DNA of 64,000 bases from Deinococcus radiotolerans. GTDB lineage: Bacteria; Deinococcota; Deinococci; Deinococcales; Deinococcaceae. Made by a program: the position numbers and the translations under genes. The notes beneath the pieces are model-generated. The model saw nothing but the letters and a program-made list of their open reading frames with translations, did not search any database and was not told where the DNA came from. Location: assembly GCF_014647435.1 (NCBI RefSeq), contig NZ_BMPE01000012.1, positions 37,482 to 101,481 on the forward strand. Reading direction: 5' to 3'. Shown here one piece after another: positions 42,284 through 50,100 of this stretch (positions within the stretch are counted from its first letter, which is position 1; each line of letters starts with the position of its first letter).

Positions 42284-42706
42284 ATGGCGTTCCTGCGTTC
42301 CTGGGTCACCGTCGCCCTCTCGGCGCTGGTCTATGCCTACACGCGCGATTGGGGGTATCCGCCGCTCTTCTGCGCAGTGGGCGTCACGTTCGCCCTGAGC
42401 GGGTGGTGGGTACCGGTCATCCGGCGCTCCCCACCCTGGCAACTCGCCCTGTCGGTCGCCAGTATTGTTCTCAGCCTGTCCGCGTCGGTCGCCGCTCGCC
42501 CCGATCTGGCCGCCGATACCGTCAACCTGATCGTCACTCTGCTGCTGTGGCTCGCCGCGTTCGATGACGAGTGGCCCCGCTGGCGGCGCCGGGCAGACAC
42601 GTGGCGCCGCGCGACCACCCGACGGGCTCGCCCGGTCATGCCGCTGCCCAGCGTCCGCCTGCCGATCGACCCGCAACCGGAGCGGTGGGGCCAGAGGTCA
42701 GGCTGA
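42284..42706 (+). CDS. Small membrane protein of a two-gene cassette with TnpB-like partner (copy B)
   Basis: A 140-residue protein from ATG 42284 (GTG 42281 is an alternative). Four hydrophobic segments are visible (FLRSWVTVALSALVYAY, LFCAVGVTFALSGWW, LALSVASIVLSLSASVA, VNLIVTLLLWLAAF), then a very Arg-rich stretch and RPVMPLP before a short extra tail. Homology to copy A at 30331 is clear from VPVIRRSP-WQLAL, the VLSL helix, the VTLLLW helix and PVMPLP. The basic tail would face the cytoplasm and could touch nucleic acid or the partner protein. Confidence 0.75.
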   Translation: MAFLRSWVTVALSALVYAYTRDWGYPPLFCAVGVTFALSGWWVPVIRRSPPWQLALSVASIVLSLSASVAARPDLAADTVNLIVTLLLWLAAFDDEWPRWRRRADTWRRATTRRARPVMPLPSVRLPIDPQPERWGQRSG

Positions 42707-42738
42707 TGTGCCGTTCCCCTGCGGGGTTGGCGTGAGGA

Positions 42739-42789
42739 CGGCCCGCCACGGGGGCGGGCCGCCCTGAAGGGCAGGTCGCGGTTGCGACC
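42739..42789 (+). other. Two hairpins between membrane-protein gene and TnpB-like gene (copy B)
   Basis: CGGCCCGCC-ACGGG-GGCGGGCCG (42739-42761) and GGTCGC-GGTT-GCGACC (42774-42789), the latter ending 11 bp before ATG 42801. Their positions correspond to those in copy A although the stem sequences differ. Confidence 0.55.
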
Positions 42790-42800
42790 GAGGAGCCTTC

Positions 42801-43865
42801 ATGAGCCACACCGATCCCGACCGTTACGTCACCCGCCTCTTCCGTGACGATTACCCCATCCTGCAGGGCCTCGTCGCGTCCGGCCGTCTCCGCCGTGCGG
42901 CTGTCAGTCTGCCGGGCTGGGATAAAGCCACCGTGTTCGAGCCTCTCGTGCCGGTCAGTGCGCACGGTGATCATCACCTGCGTCTCGGGTACGCCGATCT
43001 CGGGGCGCAGATCTACGCACTCCCGTCCGCCCCGTACGCCGCGGTCCTGCGCGCGAGCGGCGATTACCGGCAACCGGCCGGGATCGCCGGGCTGCAGGTT
43101 TGCTTCGGCGCGCCCGATCTCGACGCCGCCACCTTCCGTGCCGAGCTGCGCGCTTCGCTTGCCCAACCCCTCAAGCTGGACAGCACGCCGCACCTCGCCA
43201 CGGCCGATCATGGCGGCTGTCACGCCACGTGGTGGCCCAACCGCACCCTGATCCTCGAGTCGGGCGGAGACTGGTTCCTGGCCCTGGCGTTCAACCTGGA
43301 GACGCGGGTGATCCGGAGCCCCGGCAAATCGGTCTTCGGTATTGACCTGAATGCCGACCCGGCCCTGTGCATCGCCGATTCGGCTGGGGTCGCCCGCATG
43401 ATCGGACCGCGCCACGCACTCCTCGACGGCCTGCGCCGCGAGCACCTCGACCGTCCACTCGCCCCCAAAGAGGTTCGGGTCGTTCGCGCGCTGGGGTACG
43501 CCTCGGGCCGGGGGCCGCTCGAGGTTGCGCTCCGCGACATGCTCAGCCGCGCCGAAGCTGTGGGCGTCGAGAAGCTCGACACGCGTCAGCTGTACGCCCG
43601 GTTCGTGGAGCGCAGCCGCGAGCAGGCCGCGCTGGACTGGCACGTCTCGTGGTTGCCCCAGGCGCTTTACCGCGCCAGGATCCGCCTTCACCGAGTCGAC
43701 CCGGCGTTCTCGACGCAGGCCTGCCACCGGCACCCGTCGCATCTGGGGATCGTCCGCGGCCGCATGTTCGACTGTCCTCTGTGCACCGAGCTCCAGCACC
43801 GCGACAAGAATGCCGCTCGTAATATCCAGGCCCGTACACTCGCCGTTCACCGCCATCCGCGCTGA
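42801..43865 (+). CDS. TnpB-like RuvC nuclease with complete catalytic triad (copy B)
   Basis: A 354-residue protein with GAGGAG upstream of ATG 42801. RuvC-I VFGIDLNADPAL has D182, RuvC-II VGVEKLDTRQL has E257, and RuvC-III QHRDKNAARNIQART has D335, so the triad is complete. A zinc-ribbon-like pair (ACHRH with C308, CPLC with C325 and C328) sits between II and III. The N-terminal 175 residues resemble copy A and not ordinary TnpB. By family it could be an RNA-guided nuclease; no guide RNA or transposon end is proven. Downstream, GGGGTTTAGAAAGTCTTACC (from about 43877) is AT-richer and could be part of a 3' RNA or end. Confidence 0.82.
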   Translation: MSHTDPDRYVTRLFRDDYPILQGLVASGRLRRAAVSLPGWDKATVFEPLVPVSAHGDHHLRLGYADLGAQIYALPSAPYAAVLRASGDYRQPAGIAGLQVCFGAPDLDAATFRAELRASLAQPLKLDSTPHLATADHGGCHATWWPNRTLILESGGDWFLALAFNLETRVIRSPGKSVFGIDLNADPALCIADSAGVARMIGPRHALLDGLRREHLDRPLAPKEVRVVRALGYASGRGPLEVALRDMLSRAEAVGVEKLDTRQLYARFVERSREQAALDWHVSWLPQALYRARIRLHRVDPAFSTQACHRHPSHLGIVRGRMFDCPLCTELQHRDKNAARNIQARTLAVHRHPR

Positions 43866-44131
43866 TCGAGAACGAGGGGTTTAGAAAGTCTTACCCTACA
43901 GGCGAGGCCGGTGGAGGCAGCCACCTCAAGAGCCCGGGCGGTCGCTGACATGCCGCCCACCGCGGCGTATGCGGGTGCCCTCCGCACTCAGGGGCACAGT
44001 CTGCGAGACGTCGCTGCACAGCTGGACGCACACAGTTTTCGTACCCGGCAGGGCGGCTCCTGAAGTGCCGTGCAGGTTAAGTGTGTGCTAGGCAGGAAAA
44101 AACTGGATGCCGCTGATCCGGCCGCATAGGG
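43866..44131. other. Gene-free spacer after TnpB-like gene B
   Basis: Starts with the GGGGTTTAG sequence noted for the gene. No coding frame is convincing. Confidence 0.35.
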
Positions 44132-44160
44132 TTGACCAGAGCTGGATACCGCTCTATATT
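44132..44160 (+). promoter_or_regulatory. Sigma-70-type promoter
   Basis: TTGACC (44132-44137), 17 bp, TATATT (44155-44160) on the plus strand is the best housekeeping-type promoter in the window. It points at the terminator that follows. Confidence 0.6.
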
Positions 44161-44489
44161 GAAGAAATCAAGGCGACCTCCGGGTCGCCTTCTTCTTGTA
44201 CGAACACTGGGGTAGACACCTCACCTGTGATCGCCCGCCAGTCACCGTAATGCTGCAGCGACTGCTCGATCTCATTGCGCCGCCGAGAGGCGAGCAGCCC
44301 CGATGGTTGCAGGAACTCCTGCACATCCCATTTCGGAAGCCACCGGTGATGGCCAAGAACCGCGGTGATGTGTATCTTCCCGTCGTCCAGCGCCTTCATT
44401 TCTTCCGCCGGGATCTCCAGCCCGCGGGGAGAGCAGCCGCTGAACCTCCTCTGATCCAACGCATAAAAGAGCAGCAAGCCGGAGCGCAC
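44154..44489 (-). CDS. Unknown small protein, uncertain limits
   Basis: Up to 111 residues from GTG 44489; ATG 44399 with GGAAG upstream gives 81 residues and is more likely. The sequence looks protein-like (LGHHRWLPKWDVQEFLQPSG, SRRRNEIEQSLQHYGDWRAI) without a known family. Its last 14 codons lie in the terminator hairpin at 44170, which is unusual. It follows the GNAT gene end by 20 bp on the same strand. Confidence 0.45.
   Translation of the reverse strand: MRSGLLLFYALDQRRFSGCSPRGLEIPAEEMKALDDGKIHITAVLGHHRWLPKWDVQEFLQPSGLLASRRRNEIEQSLQHYGDWRAITGEVSTPVFVQEEGDPEVALISSI
44170..44198. terminator. Strong hairpin terminator, possibly bidirectional
   Basis: AAGGCGACC-TCCG-GGTCGCCTT followed by CTTCTTG on the plus strand; on the minus strand it is followed by GATTTCTTC. 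It begins 9 bp after the -10 box of the preceding promoter. Confidence 0.7.
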
Positions 44490-44509
44490 GTGTGCGTAGG
44501 AAGTAAACG

Positions 44510-44995
44510 TCAGAGGAAGCGGTGCATGACGTGCAGACCTACGAAGCCCAGCGTCGGATGCTTGAACGCCTGCGGCACCGTCCCGATCACCTGGAAGCCA
44601 AGAGCCTGATACAACCGCACCGCGGCCGTGTTGGATTCCACGACCGCATTGAACTGCATGGCGGCGAACCCCTGCTCACGTCCCCAGGTCAGCGCATACT
44701 CGCTCAGTGCGCGTCCGACGCCCTGTCCGCGCGCCTCCCTGGCCACCATAAAACTTGCCGTGGCCACGTGCGCTCCTGGACCAGGACGGTTTCGCCCCAT
44801 ATGCGCGGTTCCCAGGATTTGAGAGCCTTCACAGGCGACGACCGTGTGATAAGGGAGCGGCTGAACCCATACAGTGTGTGCCTGATCGGCTGACCAAGCA
44901 GGGTCATAGGGGAAGGTGTCACCGGTGGTCACGACGTCCTGAACGATGGACCAGACAGCGGACCAGTCGGCCTCGGTGTACTCGCGGATGTGCAC
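44510..44995 (-). CDS. GNAT-family N-acetyltransferase
   Basis: The start is placed at GTG 44995, where the GNAT fold begins (VHIREYTEADWSAVWSIVQD); the frame further upstream overlaps a transposase remnant. The product has 161 residues. The acetyl-CoA binding motif A is intact (ATASFMVAREARGQGVGRAL), as is motif B (NTAAVRLYQALGFQVIGTVP). GVPQAFKHP-like GTVPQAFKHP near the end is typical of phosphinothricin/amino-acid acetyltransferase relatives. Substrate unknown. No operon partner is evident except the small gene downstream. Confidence 0.88.
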   Translation of the reverse strand: MHIREYTEADWSAVWSIVQDVVTTGDTFPYDPAWSADQAHTVWVQPLPYHTVVACEGSQILGTAHMGRNRPGPGAHVATASFMVAREARGQGVGRALSEYALTWGREQGFAAMQFNAVVESNTAAVRLYQALGFQVIGTVPQAFKHPTLGFVGLHVMHRFL

Positions 44996-45042
44996 TTGAG
45001 CAGTGTAACCATCGCCGAGCAAGTGGGGGCGCTGCGCGAGCG

Positions 45043-45584
45043 TCAGGCGTTGAGGTCTATGAACTTCAGGTTGTGCGCCAGAACGTTCAGGGCCACCTTC
45101 AGTCGCAGGGTCAGCAGCGTCTTGATCTGACCCCACCGCAGCCCTGCACCAACCAGCACTGGGAACGCTGCCTCCACGCATTTCCTGGCGGCCCCATACT
45201 CTGGCTTCCAGCGTGGATCCATTCGTTTCGCGCCCTTCTTTGGGGGCGTCAGGCAAGTTCCTGACAGGTAGCCCTTGTCCCCAATCTGCTTCGGCCCTCC
45301 GTAAGAGGACCATGCCTGATTCATCGTGCACAGCACGATGAATCAGGTTCATTCGCTGGCCGAATCACGTACCGGACGATTCGACCATGCAGTGCGGACC
45401 AGGCGTGGAGCCTGAACCCGTAGACGGGGCCAGCAGTACTGAGGCTGTACCGCGCCCGTCTGAACTTGCAGCGTGGCGCCCGCTTGAAGGTGCCGGCTGG
45501 AAGTGAATCAGAATCAACCGCGCCGAAATCCAAAACGTGGACTTCGGTGGCAAGCTGTTCGATGACCAGTGTCAGGCGGGCCAA
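45043..45584 (-). pseudogene. IS982-type transposase remnant, frameshifted
   Basis: Two overlapping frames give the middle and C-terminal parts of a DDE transposase. The first (45584-45321) has [20 protein letters not shown] and the ANEPD block with the second Asp. The second (45336-45043) has [31 protein letters not shown] and [18 protein letters not shown]. The N-terminal third is missing. The frame is lost at a 15-bp perfect inverted repeat (45315-45347), so it is inactive. Confidence 0.8.
45315..45347. repeat. 15-bp perfect inverted repeat in the transposase remnant
   Basis: CCTGATTCATCGTGC-ACA-GCACGATGAATCAGG. It sits exactly where the IS982 frame shifts, as expected from a palindromic (template-switch) duplication. 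Confidence 0.85.
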
Positions 45585-45638
45585 ACGTACCCGGGCCTGC
45601 GGCTCAGACGGGAAATGCGGAAGTCGCCTTCATGGGGG

Positions 45639-47294
45639 TCAGCCACAGTGCTTGACACACCGGCCGACCCCTTCACTGCCGGCCGGGACGACGGGACTGA
45701 CAGAAACCCAGTGTCCGGAGAGGCGAACGGGGGGTGTGGCGTCTTGACTCAGGGGCCGGAGCGTGCTCGCCACGCGGAAGGACCAAGAGACGGTTTGACC
45801 GTTCACGGTCACGCGCGCCGCGTATGTTTTTCCGGGGGTGAGGGGGACTTTCGGGATCAGGAAGACGGCACCGTACCCGCTGAGCAGGCTCCGGCCAATC
45901 TCCTGCGCACCCACCAGACCGCTCGAGTACCGTCCGGGAGGATCGGTGGTGTTGACGTACTGGGTGCTGCCGTACGCGCAGACCTCGAGGTCCTGGCCAT
46001 CGACGCTCAGGGCCGCGCCGGTGGCGGTGGTGTCCCCGCGGACGTGGGTGATCACCAGCAGCGGCAGCCCAGTGGATTCGGGCGCGTAGCCGTCACAACT
46101 CGTCAGCGGATTAGGCCACTCTCCCCCGTGATACTGGTTGAGGTCCACGGTGGCGCCCGCCGCTGGGAAGGTCGAAACCAGCGTGGTGGACCCCGCCGCC
46201 ACGACCCGGGACGTGCCCACAGCCGACGCTCTGGAGATGAGGGTCGGGTCCCCCTGGACCTGCGCGTACCGGCCGATGGCCACCAGTGTGGTGTCGGGCT
46301 GCAGCAGGCCCAGCGCGTGGAACGGGGCGGTGATCAGCCCGTCGACCGCAGGCGTACTGTTCACGGTGTGGGCGGCGTTTGGGCCCATGATAAGCCCGCT
46401 GCGTTCGGCACACTGTTGACCTTCAGGCGTGGCGAACGGCTGGGCGGGATCCTCCGTATGCTCATTGCGGCCCAGGGTGACGGTGTACCGGCCGTGCAGC
46501 CAGCAGTTCATACTGCCGGCCAGGTCCAGGGTGTGAGCGGTCAGGCCCGCCTGGGCCCGGAGCGCATTGAACCGTTGATACTCCTGGGAGATGACCGTGC
46601 CGACCTCCACGGGAATGCGCATCTCGGCGGTCTTTCCGGCCGCTTCGATCTTCACGGTGACGGGGATAAGGCCCTGTTCCGGGGCGGTGGGGGCCGCGGT
46701 GATGGTGACGGTGCGGCCTTCCAGTGAAGCGGTGACGAGGCTGGGGTCTGGACTGGAGACGCTCAGGCGGGCGTCGCGGTCCGCGGTGCCCGCGGGCAGC
46801 GTGTAGGTGAGGGTCACGGTCCCGCTGGCACCCGGCTGCAGTTGCAGGAGCGCCGCGGGCGTGATCCGGATGTCCGTGGGGTCAGGGATGACGGTGAGGG
46901 TGGACACGCTGGTGTACTGGACGCTGCCGTCCTCGGGTTGTGTGACCACCCGGACCCGGTACGGGCCGGACGCGGCGCCTCTGGCGTCGACAAAGAGTTC
47001 ACCGGGCGCGCCGAAGCGGTAGGGCAGGGGCGGATCGATGGACACGTGATGGTAGAGGGTGGCGCCGTACCCATTCCAGTTGACGCTGATCGTGAGCTTC
47101 ACCTCCTGCAGGTCGGTCACGGTGACGGTGGCCGGGGTTATCGTCGTGGTGAACGAGCCCGGCGGCGTGGGTGTCGGGGTGGTCGGCGCCGGGGGTGGCG
47201 GGGGCGTTCCCGCCCCGGTTGACGGCACGTTGCAGCTCGTGAGGCCCAGGGACAGGGTGAGGGCGAGGGGGAAACCAACCGTCAGTGCTCGCAT
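45639..47294 (-). CDS. Large lipoprotein with Ig-like region and CAP/SCP-like domain
   Basis: ATG 47294 has GGAGGA 7 bp upstream and gives 551 residues with lipobox LTSC (LSLGLTSCNVPSTG), so it is a surface lipoprotein. A Pro/Thr linker is followed by Ig-like beta domains to about residue 235 (VTVTDLQEVKLTISVNWNGY, ARLSVSSPDPSLVTASLEGR). QEYQRFNALRAQAGLTAHTL then begins a CAP-like domain with GRYTVTLGRNEHTED. A final beta domain (YAARVTVNGQTVSWSFRVAS) resembles the C-terminal domain seen after bacterial CAP modules. The role is unknown. It follows the solute-binding fusion gene on the same strand. Confidence 0.65.
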   Translation of the reverse strand: MRALTVGFPLALTLSLGLTSCNVPSTGAGTPPPPPAPTTPTPTPPGSFTTTITPATVTVTDLQEVKLTISVNWNGYGATLYHHVSIDPPLPYRFGAPGELFVDARGAASGPYRVRVVTQPEDGSVQYTSVSTLTVIPDPTDIRITPAALLQLQPGASGTVTLTYTLPAGTADRDARLSVSSPDPSLVTASLEGRTVTITAAPTAPEQGLIPVTVKIEAAGKTAEMRIPVEVGTVISQEYQRFNALRAQAGLTAHTLDLAGSMNCWLHGRYTVTLGRNEHTEDPAQPFATPEGQQCAERSGLIMGPNAAHTVNSTPAVDGLITAPFHALGLLQPDTTLVAIGRYAQVQGDPTLISRASAVGTSRVVAAGSTTLVSTFPAAGATVDLNQYHGGEWPNPLTSCDGYAPESTGLPLLVITHVRGDTTATGAALSVDGQDLEVCAYGSTQYVNTTDPPGRYSSGLVGAQEIGRSLLSGYGAVFLIPKVPLTPGKTYAARVTVNGQTVSWSFRVASTLRPLSQDATPPVRLSGHWVSVSPVVPAGSEGVGRCVKHCG

Positions 47295-47472
47295 ACGAAG
47301 TCCTCCGGGGGGTTGGCGGCTCAGGCTCGGGATGGGTCGCCCGGCGCGCCGTGGTGAGGGGCCCATGGTGAGACCGGCCCGGGCCACTCTGACTGAGGCC
47401 AGGAGCGTGGAGTGAGCCGGCGTCCGGGCCGGCCCACCGCACGGGACCGTCCCGGTCGCGCGGCCCGGCGAC

Positions 47473-49965
47473 TCAGCGTGAGGGGATGAGCCAGGTGAGG
47501 TCGAGCAGGCGGGCGCCAAAGTAACTGTCGCCGACGCTCGGCGGGTACTCCCCGCGCACCTGGCTGCTCCAGGCGGCGTAGACGTTCGGGGAGAAGAGCT
47601 GCACGAACGGCTGCTGCTGCCCCTCGATCGCCTGGAGTTGCGCGCCGATCACCCGGCGCTGGGCGAGCGTGGGTTCGCGGCTGCCCTGCTCGAACAGCTG
47701 CTGCATCTCCTGCTCCCAGGGGAACAGGCACGCCCCGCTCTGGTTGTACGCGTGCAGGTTGCCGCTGCAGGGAATCACGTTGGCGCCGTAGGGCCAGTCG
47801 CTGCTGCCGCCACTGAGGCCCAGCAGGATCGCGTCGAACGGCCGGTCCGGTCCGGCGGAGGTCAACTGCTCGACCAGGGTGTTGAAGTCGGGCTTGTTCA
47901 CGTTGACCTTGACACCGACTTTCATCGCTTCCTCGGCGAAGATCCCCGCGGCCTTTTCCCGGTTGGTGTTCCCGGCGTTGGTGTTGAGGTCGAATTCCAG
48001 CACCTGCCCGCTGGCGTTGGTGAGGTACCCGCCGGCGTTCAGCGTGGTGTACCCGAGGGTGCCCAGCAGGCGTCTGGCCTCAGCGAGGTCGTAGTCGAAC
48101 TTGGGAGCGCCCGGGCTGATCCACTCGCTGAACACCGGGTACACCGAGGTGTACACCGGCTGGCCGCGCCCGCCGAGGATCTCGCTGACCATCCGGGCGC
48201 GGTTGGCGAGGTGGCTCATGGCCTGACGGAAGGCCGTTTCGCGGAACAGGCGCTGCTTTTCGGGTTGGCTCGCCCGGTTGAAGTTCCACACGATCCAGGT
48301 GCTGCTCGCGGCGGGGCCCAGGTCCCGCAGGACCGTCCCGGTGAGGCCCTGGAGGGCGTCGACGGCGGGGCCGGTGGGGGCGAGCAGGTCAAGCTGGTGG
48401 GCTTTGAACGCGTCGAGCTGGGCGGCCGCGTTTCCGGCGGCCAGGACCTGCACGCCGTCCAGGTACGGCAGGGGCTGCCCGGCCGCGTCGGTGACCCACC
48501 GGCCGTAGTTCGGGTTGCGGGTCAGGGTGGCGCTGCCGTCCGCGGCGTTGATGAAGGTGGGCACGAACGGTCCGGCGGTCACGATCGTCTCGGGCGCGGC
48601 TGTGGCCGGCCACAGCGCGCGGACCGCAGCGGCGCCGCCGGCGCGGTAGGCCGCGCCGAAGATGTGGTCCGGCCACGGCGCGAACGTGAGGGCGGCCGCG
48701 TTGGTCGCGCGGGCGGCAGGGAAGGTCAGGCGCAGGGACCGCGGGCCCGTCTCGACGACCGACACGTCCTGGAGGGCGTCGAAGGAGTTGGAGCCGACGG
48801 CGGGGTCCTGGTGAATGTGGACGGTGCTGACGATGTCGGCGGCCGTGATGGGCTGACCGTCACTCCAGGTGAGGTTGGGGCGCAGCTGAACGTCCCAGAC
48901 CAGGCCGTCAGCGGACGCACTCACGGTCCGCGCCATGAAGGGCAGGTACTCGGTGGTGTCCGGGCTCTGGATGAGCAGGCCTCCGGGGGGCGAGAAGCGG
49001 CTGATCAGGCTGCCGGCCGTCTGGTCGAGGAAGGGATTGAGGGTCGTGGGTGTGAGCGCGTCCCCGACGCGGAGCGTGCCGCCGCGCTGCGCGTCGCCCG
49101 GGGCGGTGACCGTCCAGCTCGGCGGCGTGCGGAAGTCACCGCTGGCCTCCGGGGCGGACGCGTCCACGACGTCGTCGGGGCGGTTGCCGGTCACGGTGGC
49201 CGTGGACTGGTAGGTGGCGCCGGACGCGTTAAAGATCCCGCCGCCGCTGACGGCCGCCGTGTTGTCCTGGACGGTCCCGGCGGTGAAGGTCAGGGTGCCG
49301 CTGTTGAAGACGGCGCCCCCGCTGCGGTCCGCGGCGTTCTGGCGGACGGTTCCGTGGTCGATGACGAGGGTCCCCGCGTTGCTGACGCCGCCGCCCGAAC
49401 CGCTGTTCAGCGAGGTGTTCCCCACGAACGCCACGGCCTTGTTCCCAGTGAGGGTGACGTCTTTCAAGGTGAGATTCGCGCCCAGCGCGTTGTAGATGCC
49501 GCCCCCCTCGTTGGCGACACTCTGCTGGATGGTGACGTTCTCCAGGCGCAGGGTCCCCTGGTTGAGCACGGCGCCGCCCCGGGTGTAGGACGCGGCCAGC
49601 GCCGCCGGCGTGCCCGCGTCCGGGGCGCCAGTTCCGCCCGTGAGGGTGGCCCCCCGCACGGTCACGTGCGCCCCAGGGGTCACCTGCAGCACGCGGCCGC
49701 CGCCGGCCCCGTCAAGCACCACGCCAGGGGCGACGATGGTGACGTCCCCCTGCACCGTGAGAGGCGAACTGAGGGTCAGGGTGCCGGGCGTGTCCACCTG
49801 AATGGTCGCGCCGGCCGGCGCGGTGGCCAGGACAGCCCGCAGGCTCCCAGGCCCGCTGTCGGTCAAGGTACGGACGGCAGCGACCGGAGGCGTGCCGCCA
49901 CCACAGGAGGCGAGCAGCAGACCGGCGGTGAGGACACTCCAGGGCAGCAGGTGGGAAAAGTTCAT
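47473..49965 (-). CDS. Lipoprotein fusing a beta-helix domain to a family-5 solute-binding protein
   Basis: ATG 49965 with AAGGAG upstream gives 830 residues and lipobox LASC at Cys21. Residues about 30-270 are a right-handed beta-helix/POMP-like repeat region (GSLRAVLATAPAGATIQVD, RGGAVLNQGTLRLENVTIQQ, SGGAVFNSGTLTFTAGTVQD). From about 285 a complete SBP_bac_5 (oligopeptide/DppA type) domain follows: GGTLRVGDALTPTTLNPFLD, WDVQLRPNLTWSDGQPITAA and so on to the C-terminus. Binding proteins of this class normally carry only the second part. No permease or ATPase genes are near. It may bind peptides at the cell surface, possibly products of the neighbouring proteases. Confidence 0.85.
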   Translation of the reverse strand: MNFSHLLPWSVLTAGLLLASCGGGTPPVAAVRTLTDSGPGSLRAVLATAPAGATIQVDTPGTLTLSSPLTVQGDVTIVAPGVVLDGAGGGRVLQVTPGAHVTVRGATLTGGTGAPDAGTPAALAASYTRGGAVLNQGTLRLENVTIQQSVANEGGGIYNALGANLTLKDVTLTGNKAVAFVGNTSLNSGSGGGVSNAGTLVIDHGTVRQNAADRSGGAVFNSGTLTFTAGTVQDNTAAVSGGGIFNASGATYQSTATVTGNRPDDVVDASAPEASGDFRTPPSWTVTAPGDAQRGGTLRVGDALTPTTLNPFLDQTAGSLISRFSPPGGLLIQSPDTTEYLPFMARTVSASADGLVWDVQLRPNLTWSDGQPITAADIVSTVHIHQDPAVGSNSFDALQDVSVVETGPRSLRLTFPAARATNAAALTFAPWPDHIFGAAYRAGGAAAVRALWPATAAPETIVTAGPFVPTFINAADGSATLTRNPNYGRWVTDAAGQPLPYLDGVQVLAAGNAAAQLDAFKAHQLDLLAPTGPAVDALQGLTGTVLRDLGPAASSTWIVWNFNRASQPEKQRLFRETAFRQAMSHLANRARMVSEILGGRGQPVYTSVYPVFSEWISPGAPKFDYDLAEARRLLGTLGYTTLNAGGYLTNASGQVLEFDLNTNAGNTNREKAAGIFAEEAMKVGVKVNVNKPDFNTLVEQLTSAGPDRPFDAILLGLSGGSSDWPYGANVIPCSGNLHAYNQSGACLFPWEQEMQQLFEQGSREPTLAQRRVIGAQLQAIEGQQQPFVQLFSPNVYAAWSSQVRGEYPPSVGDSYFGARLLDLTWLIPSR

Positions 49966-50100
49966 GGGGGCACTCCTTGGCGCCCGGCAGACCGGGCCGG
50001 TGAGGGGCCGCCGCGTCCTGCGGGGCCAGGGTTGAAGAGACATTCGCCGCTGCAGACCGGAGTCAGCTGGGCGGAGCGCGGGAACCGGCGCCGGGGCCGG

